A stretch of DNA of 64,000 nucleotides from Chrysaora quinquecirrha (lineage: Eukaryota > Cnidaria > Scyphozoa > Semaeostomeae > Pelagiidae), in NCBI GenBank assembly GCA_014526335.1, contig JACTAT010000108.1, positions 210,407 to 274,406 of the forward strand, written 5' to 3'. The translations under genes and the position numbers were made by a program. Below, in pieces: positions 23,401-33,889 of the stretch (positions are counted from its first letter, which is position 1; the number at the start of each line of letters is the position of its first letter). A model generated the notes under the pieces. The model ran no database searches and had not been told where the DNA came from. It worked only from the letters and a program-made list of their open reading frames with translations.

Positions 23401-25182
23401 AGTGTCATATTCTGATTTCGTCAATGAAGAAATTCAGCAAGCTATTGAAAATGGCTTGTTAATAGTTGTCACTAAAGACGACTTAACATCTGTTCATTCA
23501 CATCAGTGTCCAAAGAAAGATAAGGCATCCACAGCAATTAATATGTGCACAATAGTCATAAGAATTTTTATAAAGATCCCTGCTGTTCAGAGGCATAGCC
23601 CACTAGAGTTGCATAATCCCCTTGTTCTTATTAACATAAAATAAGTTATTAGATATAGACCACATGAGACTTACCAGATCAACATATACAGAATAGGTGA
23701 CGTAATCTTATTTATTCTTTTTCCAGGTGATCATCCAGCACAATTTTTTTGTTTTCAGCATGTAAATAACACCTATTCAATTACAATGCAATGCCAACAC
23801 AAATTTTACAAAAGACGACGGATTGCCAAGAAATATTCACCAAGAGACTCAGTTTTTAACTCAATGCACAAGAGGGTCTCATGCAGGTTTTTCATCCAAA
23901 TTTCAATAGCAGGGCCTAATCTTGGAAATAGCTTTATGAGGGTTGGCTACTTATAAGAGATTCTGTTTTGAAAACCTTCTGCTCGTTTCAAACAATCAAC
24001 TTAAGCAAGTTAGTTACTCTTCTTGATTATTATATTCCACTTTGCTTGTCAATATATGCTGTCACATTTAAACTCGTCAGAGTTCAAGAATTCAGAAGGG
24101 AAGTGTTTAAAGTTTGCATTATATTCTTGAACTTTTCCAGGAAAACTTACAATAAAAGACCTTTAGTCTTGTGTTCTCTCCTAACCTATTGGAAAACCAA
24201 AAATATTTTTCTATTTGACACTATTGCCAATAAAGCTTCCACTTTATATGAATATTAAGTGGGAAATATACACTCTATTATCAGGGAAATACAGCAAAAA
24301 GTGATTTGCAAGATGTAATAACTAGGAAGGCAAAGGCAATCATTTCATCAAAACTGTGTTTACATAATTTTAAAAGCATGTTCACTCCACCAAAAAACTT
24401 CAGTTTTTCTTGACATGACCTTGATGGATTGAAGCTTGCAGCTGCAAATATTCTATGCCAAATGTTTAAATTTGTTGGAGGAGTCAGGAAAACAGAATCA
24501 CAATCTCCAAATATTTTCTACAACGAAAATTTTATTGAACTGAAAATGTTACCAACTCACTAACCGCAAACAAAATTCAAATTTCTTCTGTGATCAGCCT
24601 GGCTGTTTAAGGAAACATAATTCTGAAAGCTCCTTTGTTTGCGTGGATGCACCAACTTGTATCAGGAAAAGTGTATTTCCAACAACACATGTAGCATGTT
24701 TAGGAAAGTACGTTTCTAGTAAATGAAATACATTGAATTGTCCAATAAGAGGAGGTGTGATACGAACAGAAAAAAGAAAAGAAAAAGGGTTTCTTTAGAA
24801 CAGGAAGTGATGAAATAGGAAAAGTAAACTATGATAAGATAAACAAAGAAGATGTCCAGTCAAAGGTTACAGACCTGCGTCACCATTATTTTACTTAGCC
24901 TGCCAACTATTTGTACAAAGTTCTTCACGATAGATTTTTCATAAAATTGCATATTTTGAATATTCTCACCCAAGAGTATGCTCTAAAATCTCAAAATAAC
25001 GCAAGCAAGCGTTGTCTGTTACACCCACAAGGTCGTGCTAGTCATCCGCGTGCCCCTTGGGGCATAAACAAGACAATAAAATCCAGGGAATGGTGTTTTC
25101 TGCCCATCTTCTACGCAACAAGACGTTAGACATTTCAAAGGGAATCTCGAACCTTGGAAGTGGCAAGAAAACCGTCGCCGAC
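20480..25182. other. 4.7 kb without a recognised gene
   Basis: AT-rich. Open frames at 21653-21907 and 23321-23644, and a short unframed stretch near 23050-23190 (FKAVLQKFKEAMVIEFTSQG), look mildly protein-like but match no family I know. The last three could be exons of one decayed gene. No repeats or RNA genes identified. Confidence 0.35.
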
Positions 25183-25332
25183 ATGGCCCAAGTACCTGAA
25201 CAAGTTCCAGCGAACGAAGTTGACAGAATTCTGAGAGCCCATGAAAACGAAGTTCCACAGCAGCCTGTTGAGCAGGCAGCTCACGTCCCGCAAGTTGTTG
25301 CGAACCAAGCCGATCAGGCGGCAAATGCCGTA
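25183..25332 (+). CDS. possible first coding exon of unknown gene
   Basis: From ATG 25183 a 50-codon, relatively GC-rich frame reads MAQVPEQVPANEVDRILRAH, then Gln/Val/Ala-rich sequence. It ends at GCC|GTAAGT, a strong donor. No acceptor or continuation was identified because a minisatellite follows immediately. It may be the start of the retroelement whose RNase-H lies beyond the repeats, or an unrelated host exon. Confidence 0.35.
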
Positions 25333-25414
25333 AGTTCATGGTATATTTTCTTTTCTTTTCATGCAGGCTGAACTGATTTTGACTCATTGATATCTTTACG
25401 TGCCAGCTATTAAT

Positions 25415-26100
25415 TCAATAGGGTACAGCACCGTTTCGTGTTTTTTCTTCCTTAGCTACGAAAGCTATTTCAAAACTTTTAATCAACAATTTTACAGAGC
25501 ACTGTTTAGCATATTTCTCCGTTATAGTAGCAATTTCAGAACTTTTACTCATGAAATTTTACAGAGCACCGTTTAGCGTATTTCTTTGTTACGGTAGCCA
25601 TTTCAGCACTTAAAATCATCAAATTTTGCAGAGCACCATTTCAAAACTTAGAATCATAAAAATTTTACAGAGCACCGTTTAGCATATTTCTTCATTACGG
25701 TAGCCATTTCAGCACTTAAAATCATAAAATTTTGTAGAGCACCGTTTAGCGTATCTTTTCGTTATGGTAGCCATTTCAAAACTTAAAATCATAAAAATTT
25801 CAAAGGGCACCGTTTAGCATATTTCTTCTTTACAATAGCCATTTCAGAACTTAAATCATCAAATTTTACAGAGCACCGTTTAGCATATTTCTTCGTTACG
25901 GTAGCCATTTCAGAACTTAAAATCATAAAATTTTACAGAGCACCGTTTAGCGTATTTCTTCGTTAGGGTAGCCATTTCAGAACTAAAATCATAAAATTTT
26001 ACAGAGCACCGTTTAGCGTCTTTCTTCATTAGGGTAGCCATTTCAGAACTTAAAATCATAAAAAAATTTTACAAAGCACCATTTAGCGTATTTCTTCATT
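25415..26100. repeat. 67-bp minisatellite, about ten copies
   Basis: Unit of 66-70 bases with the words ACAGAGCACCGTTTAGC, TATTTCTTCGTTA and GGTAGCCATTTCAGAACTTA. GCACC recurs at 25565, 25632, 25672, 25739, 25807, 25873, 25940, 26006 and 26076. One unit (25632) is truncated to 40 bases. It stops just before the DIRS-like reading frame. Confidence 0.85.
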
Positions 26101-26772
26101 AATATGGACAATACAAACCTGCTTTACCTTTGCAATAATCAAGGTGGTAAAAACATTGCCCTTACTCGAGTCATAAAAGACCTCTTAGATCTTTGTCTAA
26201 GGTTAAATGTTTCACTTAACCTGCACTATAGGTCTTCTAACGAAATTGCAGCAGATGCCCCTTCCCAAGTTGTGGCAGATCTCGACTGCACTCTTTTGCG
26301 CAGGATTTGGGGCCCCGTCGAAAAAGTACATGGCCCTCATGACATCAACTTAATGGCAATTCCAACAAATTTTCAATGTGGAAAATCTGGCTTAACTTTA
26401 AAGTTCTTTTCACCATTTCCATGCCTGCAATCAAGTGGTGTCAAAGTTTTTGCCCAAGAAATTCGGAGTGACGAGAATTGCTACGTTTTCCCACCCTTTG
26501 TCTTGATTGGGCCATTATGAAAATTCCTCAAAGACCACCCAGCAAGAGTTACATTGGTTGTACCCGACATATCTTCCAGAAAATATTGGTGGCCTGTGAT
26601 CTTTTCTCTAGCGGTGGATAAGCTCGCTCTTGGCGAAAAAGGACAGTCAGATGTGCTCCTTTCTCCCCTAACAATAAAGCTGGCTGGCATTCAAAGCCCT
26701 TACAATGGGATCTACTTGCATTTAGACTGTTCTTTTGACCGTTGCAAGCTGCTCCTACAATTGCTAGTCTAA
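26101..26772 (+). pseudogene. DIRS-type retrotransposon RNase-H/DUF fragment
   Basis: MDNTNLLYLCNNQGGKN is the DIRS RNase-H block with its catalytic Asp. Next come LTRVIKDLLDLCLRLNVSLN, then SSNEIAADAPSQ, with the final Asp of RNase H. After that the DIRS-specific tail follows: IWGPVEKVHGPHDINLMA, VFPPFVLIGPL, VVPDISSRKYWWPVI. A single TGA at 26518-26520 sits in an otherwise continuous 223-codon frame. RT lies upstream in intact elements but is replaced here by the minisatellite; no tyrosine recombinase follows. It ends against a Harbinger accessory gene. Confidence 0.75.
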
Positions 26773-27652
26773 TCAAGCTGGCCACAAGAGATTGTAGATG
26801 ACATGGTCAACATCATCTCTGATGATCATCTGGTGAAAAGATTAATATTCGAAAACACCAAAAACTCCCAAAATGCTACGTTATATGCCAAAATAATCAA
26901 GGACATCAAAAGGTATGTGCAGACAGAGATCAGGAATATCCATACAGTATAATACAAGACCGAAGTTTAAAAACTGTATTTCGATGTGCAAAGCCCCAGC
27001 TATGACAATAAAGACAGCATCTGGTATAAAGAGATTCCAAGATGATAAGAATTTGGGAAATTGGTTCAACCAGCTATTCCCATTGGTGAAATCAAGAGAA
27101 TTGGCACAACCAGAGCAGGCAATAGAGCCATCCTCAACAAATCATCAAGAAGCAAACAGCCCAACAGCCCAACAGAGAAATTTAGATGAGTTGGGTGATG
27201 ATAAACTCTTTGAAACAAGCACAGAGTTATAAACTTCATCTGATAGTCAGCCACCAGCCAAGAGGCCAAAGACAACCTCAGTGCAAAAAAGCTAAGAAAA
27301 TCTTTTCGTTCCAGTAAAGGAAAAAAAGACAGAGACAACAGGTGCTATGGCAGAAGCTGAAAAATGTTTTTAACCGCCTTATTGAAACGATCCAACCAAA
27401 GATCTAATTATGATTTTCAAAGAGGATAATGAGAAAAACAGAAAACATGAGATGGAGATGTGCAAACTTCAAATGCAATCTCAAATGGAAATGCAACTGC
27501 AGATGACGAGACACTTTTTAGGGTATAACCAAGGAATTCAAGGGCATCTAAATATGCCAGGCACTTCTTTCCAGAATAATACAAATCAAGGATATAACTT
27601 TGCTGGATTGCTAGATCCCTCAAATGAAAGAACATTTTTAAATCTGCAATAG
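26773..27652 (+). pseudogene. PIF/Harbinger accessory DNA-binding-like protein (broken)
   Basis: The first frame reads SSWPQEIVDDMVNIISDDHL and RLIFENTKNSQNATLYAKII. It shifts near 26915 to TRPKFKNCISMCKAPAMTIK, TASGIKRFQDDKNLGNWF and LFPLVKSRE, and, after stops near 27232 and 27290, to a Gln/Met-rich tail with a predicted coiled coil (EDNEKNRKHEMEMCKLQMQS) ending at 27652. The layout (DNA-binding-like front, Ser/Pro linker, Gln-rich tail, convergent with a Harbinger transposase) fits the second gene of PIF/Harbinger elements. I cannot name the fold with confidence. Confidence 0.5.
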
Positions 27653-27841
27653 TTTATAAATAGTTTGAGACCAAATACATAAACCAAATATCACAAAAAT
27701 GTGTTTATTTATTATTTTGAGTCTAATTGTCTCCAAGAATCTTAACTAACTCCCATTCCCTGTTTCTCAAGAAAAAAACCTCTTCTTCAAGGCCTCTCTG
27801 ACTTTTGTTGCTGCAGCATTATTTTCATTTATCTGTCTGCA

Positions 27842-29030
27842 CTAAGTCATATCATGGAGATCACACACTTGATTTGCTGGCCTAGTTTTGCCAGACACCT
27901 TTTCAAATTCCTCATACCAGTTGGGTGAAGAAGAGTCATCTATATCAATGCAAAGATTGTGCAAAACAAGGCATGCAAGTGTCATTTTCTTTGTTGTTGA
28001 TTTTTTGCTTTCGCATTCTCTCATGAAAACCCGCCAACGACCCTATAACCTCCCATAAGACCCTTCTGTAACCGTATGAGCCCTGCTCAACCTATAGTTA
28101 AAAAACAGTTGAGCATCTGAGAGGACTGCATTTGTATATAGTTTCAATAACCAGGTCTTGAATGGAAATGCAAAGTCTCCAAGGATTTCTGCATCACCTT
28201 CCTTTATTGCAATGTTAGGGATCACATTCCCCTTCACAATTTCACTATACAGATTTGTTGATTTGAAAATTAAAGTGTCATGACTGTTGCCAGGAAACTC
28301 ACAGCTAGACCAGATGAATCTGTAATGAAAATCTACAATTGCCATGAGCACTTGGAGTAGAAGAGTACTCTTTGTTCGATTCTCTTCCACCTGCAGGACA
28401 TTTAATTGGCATGTGGCATCCATGTATTTCCCCAAAACAACATGGGAACTGCCAACGACTTTCCATTTCCACCATTTTATCTAGGAATTCCTTTCTTGTC
28501 TTAGGAAATATATCTTCAACATGGTCACGCCACAAATTATTCACAATCGCTTTGGAAACTTCAATGACAATTAAACTGACCATGGGTTAAGCTATTCCTG
28601 TCATTTCACCAATCGTTGCTAAAAAATCCCCTTTTCCTAGCACGTTAAGGCAAACTGTCAGTCAAAGTTCTGGAGATATGGGCTCTTCCGTCACTGTCTC
28701 TTTTGCAATGTAATGTCTTATGCGCTCCAGTATGTAAAGAAAAGTATGTTTCTCAGAAAAGTGATGCCAAACTTTGTTCCACCACCCATCATTTCTGATA
28801 AGATGCCAGCAGGACCCTGGCAGTCTAGGATTTCATGCATCTGGACTACGCAACATAAATATTGTTAAAAAGACAGCATTTACAGCTATTTGCCATTTCC
28901 TCTTCAACTGCAGCAAAAGATAACACTGTTTCTTCCTGTCTTTTTTGCGTCAGGAATTGCTTCTGCGAAATGTCAACAACATGTTTTCTGGCTGCCAACT
29001 TGAAAGTATGTTTCCTTTTTTGGCGCCCAT
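27842..29030 (-). pseudogene. PIF/Harbinger transposase (DDE_Tnp_4), broken
   Basis: Starts at ATG 29030. N-terminal blocks include LERIRHYIAKETVTEEPISP, then FLATIGEMTG, a helix-turn-helix. Next is SKAIVNNLWRDHVEDIFPKT. The catalytic core reads FGEIHGCHMPIKCPAGG (usually DGCHIPIK; the first Asp has become His), then MAIVDFHYRFIWSSCEFPGN, SHDTLIF, ILGDFAFPFKTWL (second Asp) and FNYRLSRAHTVTEGSYGRL, with the conserved Glu. The tail reads CESKKSTTKKMTLACLVLHN. In-frame stops occur near 28925, 28660 and 28590 and shifts near 28400 and 28040. It converges with the accessory gene and leaves only 190 bases between stop codons. Confidence 0.75.
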
Positions 29031-29592
29031 AGAAATTTGGCGCTTAGACTCGAGCATGCGCACTGAATTATGTTCGACTAAACAATGAATTGAATGCCAC
29101 ATCTAAAGTCAAGTCGCATAATGGTTGCATTTAATAACATATTTAGTCGACTTAAATTAAATTTAATTCAACACGTCTATTATGTGACATATACGCTACC
29201 AAACTGGAAACAGCATCTGATTGAACAACACGGACCACCTTGGTTACTCAGTAGCAACTATCCAGACAGGCTTTTCTCATAATGCTGTTGCAGTGATTCT
29301 GAGGCATTCATTGTGATTTACGGCTTTTTGATTCAAATTTTACACAGAATTGTTCATATTTGTTGTCCTGAACCCTTGTTACATCTGTTTCAAAGTTATA
29401 ATTCTACATAGCAATCATTTTCTGGCCGTTTTTACGTAAGTTTTGTATCAAACTCTTTTAGGCCTAGGCTAGCTTGTAATCGTAACATGGTACTGTGTTT
29501 AAAGTGAAATCATGTGATCTCGATTCTGTGTTTTAAATTAATTTGGGACATATCGTTTTGTTATTTCATTGGTTTACTTGTTTGGATGGCAA

Positions 29593-31104
29593 AATGCCCA
29601 GCTACTGCTCTGTTTTTGGCTGATACCCATCTTCTTCAAAGAACCCAGAACCGTCTTTTTTTCTTTACCAAAAGATAAGAAAGTGCGGAATGCCTGGATC
29701 TGTCGTGTTAGAAGAGAACATTTTACTCCTTCATCAACATCATGTATATGTTCAAGACATTTCCTTGATAGATATATGACCATTCCAAATTCAGACACAC
29801 CAAGCATGTTTCAACAACGACAATTACGAAGAGGGGCAATTCCAAGTGTTAATCTTAGAGGCAATACACAAGATGAGAGGCAAGGAAATAGATCAACTTC
29901 TGTGCTTAATAGGAATCATTCTTCTGCCACTGAAGAAACAGCATCCAAAAATTCAAATGATTTTGATCTTCCTGAGGGCTCATTCATAGATTCTGAAATG
30001 CCATCAAGTGTTGATATTCCTCTTTTTTTTCTGAGCAACACAGTGTTGAAGAGCTGCTTAAAAAAGTTGAAATTTCTGAAAAAAAATGTTTTTTGTACAA
30101 AAATTTGAGTGAAACTGATATAAAAAATTATACTGGGATTGAAAAACCAAATTTTTGAAATGATGATTGATACAATTGATACATTTACTCTCGTCAATTA
30201 CTGGTCTGGGAAACCAGTAAAATCTATAAGCCCTGAAGACCAGCTACTGATTTTCTTAATGCGGCTCAGGCTTGATCTGCCTTATTTTGATCTTTCAAGA
30301 AGGTATTCAGTTAGCCAGACAACCATCCAGAATATTTTAATGACATACTTGCATGCAGTTCAAGAAATGTTTTTGTTGGGCTTATGTCTCAAATCCCTTC
30401 CCAAGAAAAGATCAAATGTAGTTTGCCAAGTTCATTTGGAGACATATCGAATTGCAGAATTATTACCGACTGCACAGAATTCAGGATTTCTACTCCCATG
30501 AAAGATCTTGTAGCTGCATCTGCTACATACAGCGACTATAAACATTTCTTGTCTGCCAAGTACCTGATTGGGGTAGTACCAAATGGAGCAATAACGTTTG
30601 TCAGTCATGGATTCCTTGGTAGCACCAGTGACTCTGGAGTGATAATATTTGCAAGTAAGATTTTGTAATACATATATAAGATGTGTTATCTCATTTATGT
30701 CTCTATATTTCTAACTTGCAGTACTTAATTCTGTAATCTTTCTTAACTTTTCAGGCAGCTGACTTAATACTTGCTGACAAGGGATTCACTATTCATGACC
30801 TCTTGCCAAAGAATGTCTTTTTAAATTTGCCAGCATTTCTTTCTGGAAAGAAAAAATTTTCAAAAGAAGAAGTAGTTTTTCAAGAAAAATTGCTGTTTGC
30901 AGGATACACATAGAAAGAGCAATAGAAAGATTAAGGAACTATAAGATTTTAGAGTATATCAATGCACCACTGCAACCTCTCATTGATAAAATTGTACAGG
31001 TGGGTGCCGTTCTTGTTAATATGCAGTCCCCAATCATTGCAGGGGTTTTGCAAAACTACAATAAAACTATGGCCAGTTTAGAGAAATCTGAAGAATGTAA
31101 ATGA
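29593..31104 (+). pseudogene. ISL2EU transposase (THAP + DDE), broken
   Basis: ATG 29593 begins MPSYCSVFG followed by TGA where the second zinc Cys of the THAP C2CH finger belongs. The rest of THAP follows: SFFSLPKDKKVRNAWICRVR, then TSCICSRHF. A linker leads to VEELLKKVEISEKKCFLYKN-like sequence and a helix-turn-helix block (SPEDQLLIFLMRLRLDLPYF, DLSRRYSVSQTTIQNIL). Core motifs are CRIITDCTEF (first Asp), IGVVPNGAITFVSHGFLG and STSDSGVI (second Asp). After an intron (donor GTAAGA near 30654, acceptor TTTTCAG at about 30755) come AADLILADKGFTIHDLLP and HIERAIERLRNY (Glu). Frameshifts occur in T runs near 30020 and 30155, near 30375 and near 30890. It ends at TGA 31104. Confidence 0.8.
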
Positions 31105-31145
31105 AAGTATTTGGACCAATAAAGCTTTTGTAACACAGTTGTTTA

Positions 31146-32467
31146 TGATGATTCTTTTGTGTAACATGTTGGCAATAGCTCTTCAAGATAAAGTGATTCT
31201 AACATTGGAACATATTTGTTCTCCCATTCTGGATCTTTTTCAACTCTTAAAATAAGGATATCAATGGTTGTCCAAATAACAAAATGTGCCCATGAACCCC
31301 CCAATGCAACCCATTCTGCTTGGACTTGGTGCCAATAGACATGGTCCCTGTTGAGCTTCTTTGATTTTGTTAGATAAAAACCACTTTTTTCTTCTTTCTC
31401 CTTAAACTCACTTGCTATAATGTCATCTATTTTGGCATTTCAGTGTGACCATGGAATTTACCTCTAAAACTCCCTTTACACCATTTTCAGTGACAATGCC
31501 ATCTGGACTGCTTCCCAAAAATCCACAGGGGAACAGCGCAAGCCCAATGGGCTCCACTGCATTTCCAGTTACCTCAGTGTATTTCTTTATTGCAACTTCT
31601 TCATGCATTTGGCCCCACATTATTGAATCCCTGGTGCCAATTGAATACTCTTCTCTTAACTTCTTTAAAAGGGAATATGCTATTGGGTTGTTAGTGGCTC
31701 TTTTCCTTTGATATGATTTTATCACATCACTGAAATTGCTGCCAGTAAGTCTTAGTCTTCTAAACTGACCCCATAGTGCTGATTTTCTTTGTCCATGTGT
31801 TTCTTTTGCCAGCCATTCAACCTGCTCTGGAGACACCTTACATTTATCAATAAACATGGTCTTATCATTAAAAAAGTCTTCCAAGATCTCTTCTATTAAA
31901 GTTGGTGCCAAAGGATTCAAAATTTACTTGGGTACTTGGGTACTTCTGGACCAACGATCCATCCATTCCACTGTAGCATCTGATATTTTGGACAATCGTC
32001 TTGCCACAGACTTTCTGTCTTCTTCTACAAATGCCCTTGATGTTGCTCTATATTCTGGTTTCGAGCTTGGAAAGAAGTCATCTTGGAAGAAAATGTATTG
32101 CTGTCAAGCTGCGCTGCTTTTTTTGGTTTGGCAATCCAGGCATTTGGCAAATCTGTCTTTCGACATTCCCTTTTTGTTGACAGTTGCTGCCATGGTGGCT
32201 GCAAATCCAGTTTGCCCTGGGGCACTCACGTTCTCCTTTTGAAATACCCCCATCTCCATTGACTTCAAGCATAACCCAATAGCTTTTATCTTTCATGGAA
32301 GCTCTTACTTTGGCTGTTATCACATGATCATTCAGTCTCAAGTCCAAAACAAAATCTGCCTTATATTTCAGTTCACCCTTGGTAATACTATTAACATTGT
32401 CTTTGAAAAACTCCATCATCCCCGAGATTGCTTTTATTTCTTTTGCCATTGTTGATATTGTAAACAT
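31146..32467 (-). pseudogene. YqaJ-family nuclease of ISL2EU copy 1, broken
   Basis: The 5' frame (32467) has KEIKAISGMMEFFKDNVNSI and a SWIM-like zinc patch (GGISKGERECPRANWICSHH). After a shift comes the YqaJ recombinase domain: WLAKETHGQRKSALWGQFRR, LRLTGSNFSDVI, IMWGQMHEEVAIKKYTE, FLGSSPDGIV (catalytic Asp) and KGVLEVNSM (the E.K pair; Lys is now Asn). After another shift the end reads IDDIIASEFKEKEEKSGFYL, VYWHQVQAEWVALGG and FVIWTTIDILILRVEKDPEW. YqaJ is a PD-(D/E)XK exonuclease related to phage lambda exonuclease. Two or more frameshifts and the E.K loss indicate decay. Confidence 0.8.
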
Positions 32468-32739
32468 TTATAAGAAATACTCCAAATACACTCAACCAAT
32501 GAAATAACAAAACGATGTGTCTAAAATGAATTTAAAACATAAAACAACTGAATAAGAACACGAGGTTTCACTATATACTGTAGGCCTAGCTATTAAAGGG
32601 TTCAACAAAACTTATGTAAAACGGCAAGGAAATGATTGCTTTGTAGAATTAAAACTTCGAAATAGATGTATCAACGGTTATATCTAAGCATGTAGGTCTA
32701 GGCTAGGTTTTTGTATTTTTTTCATATTTTGTTTTACAG

Positions 32740-32822
32740 GTCCTTAATTGATAGCAGCCAACTCATTGGCTGAAATAAGTCTACCTGTATAAATATTGTA
32801 TATTATTATTATTATTATTGTT
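32740..32822 (+). repeat. LINE 3' end with (ATT)n tail
   Basis: Ends with TAAGTCTACCTGTATAAATA and then six ATT units. This is how many LINE 3' termini look. It lies at the left edge of the foreign DNA within the right terminal repeat of ISL2EU copy 1. Confidence 0.5.
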
Positions 32823-33580
32823 CAGCACAAAAGATAAAGTACATGCCAAGTCAAACACTTGAAAAGATCTACTTCACTATGATTGTTCCAAAGATAACCT
32901 ATGGCCTGCTGGTGTGGGGCACATGTTCAAAGAACCTACTACAGAAGATCGAAAGTCAGCACATAAAAGCAGCTAGGGCTGTGAGGAAAATAAATGAAAA
33001 GGTGAAAGATATAGAAGTACTCCAAAGAGCAAACTGGAATAACATCGAATACATATATAAAAGGAAGATTGCTGTTGAGATGTATAAGATCGCCAAGGGA
33101 GAAGAAAAACATAGACTAGAAGAGATGTATACCATCAAATGTAATTCACGGAGAGGGGAGAAAGTAGAGATTGGAAGATTAAAATCAGAAACTGAACGAA
33201 ACACGTTAAAATACAGAGGATCAATATTATGGAACACTTTAAACTGAGATTTGAAGAGTGCTGACAATTTGTTAAATTTTAAGAAATCGTTGACAAAGAA
33301 TGGTAAAACAATCGAACAAATTTCGTTCAGTAAGGGAACCACTGTAAATATGAATAAAGATCTCGATACCTTTGTGTATTTTTAGTCATTAGCTATATTT
33401 GTATTTAAGATATTTAAAATAGAGATATGACACAAGGTTTTAAGTTAGGTATTAGGGTTTTGTATTGCAATTATTTTTGTTCAGAACTTTAAGTTGCAGG
33501 TCCACATCAGCCAACAAGAGGTTGCCAAACATTAAACCTGCGTTATAAAATAAAGAATGAATGAATGAATGAATGAATGA
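32823..33580 (+). pseudogene. LINE (CR1/L2-like) C-terminal RT region and 3' end
   Basis: A 135-codon frame (32843-33247) reads YFTMIVPKITYGLLVWGTCS, then QHIKAARAVRKI, later YRGSILWNTLN. This is the region after the RT palm in CR1/L2/Rex-type elements (IIPxLTYGixVWG...). After a TGA, NLLNFKKSLTKNG continues the family pattern. The 3' end is a (GAAT)n microsatellite at about 33556-33580, a typical priming tail. It is 5'-truncated, as LINE insertions usually are. Confidence 0.7.
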
Positions 33581-33889
33581 ACAACAAATATGAAAAATTC
33601 TGTGTAAAATTTGAATCGAAAAGCCAGAGAAAACTTTGTGAATCACGACGAACACCTCAGAATCACTGCAACAGCAATATGAGAAAAGCTGGTCTAGATG
33701 GTTACTTCCAAGAAACCAAGATGGTCCGTGTTGGCCAATCAGATGCTGTTTCCGGTTTGGTAGCGTATAAATCCAGCCTTATTTGCAAGCCCTTACATTG
33801 AGGAAACATATGTGTCAGTGAGCATAAGCAAACAATCATTTGAAAATTCTAGAAAGTCTACCAATTGAAAAAACTGCAGTTAAGATAGG

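Larger units (their letters stand above)
29193..33766. mobile_element. ISL2EU DNA transposon, copy 1 (with LINE insertion)
   Basis: Starts ACGCTACCAAAC at 29193 and ends with its reverse complement at 33766, flanked by AT on each side (29191-29192, 33767-33768). The inverted repeats are about 400 bases long on the left (29193-29590). On the right the matching sequence runs 32490-32740 and 33581-33766, split by LINE-derived DNA. Inside are convergent genes: THAP-DDE transposase (+) and YqaJ-type nuclease (-). That gene pair plus a 2-bp AT duplication is characteristic of ISL2EU. Confidence 0.85.

Noticed and set aside
25019..25387. Minus-strand 122-codon frame
   Set aside because: Antisense of the GC-rich first-exon candidate; no splice or family support.
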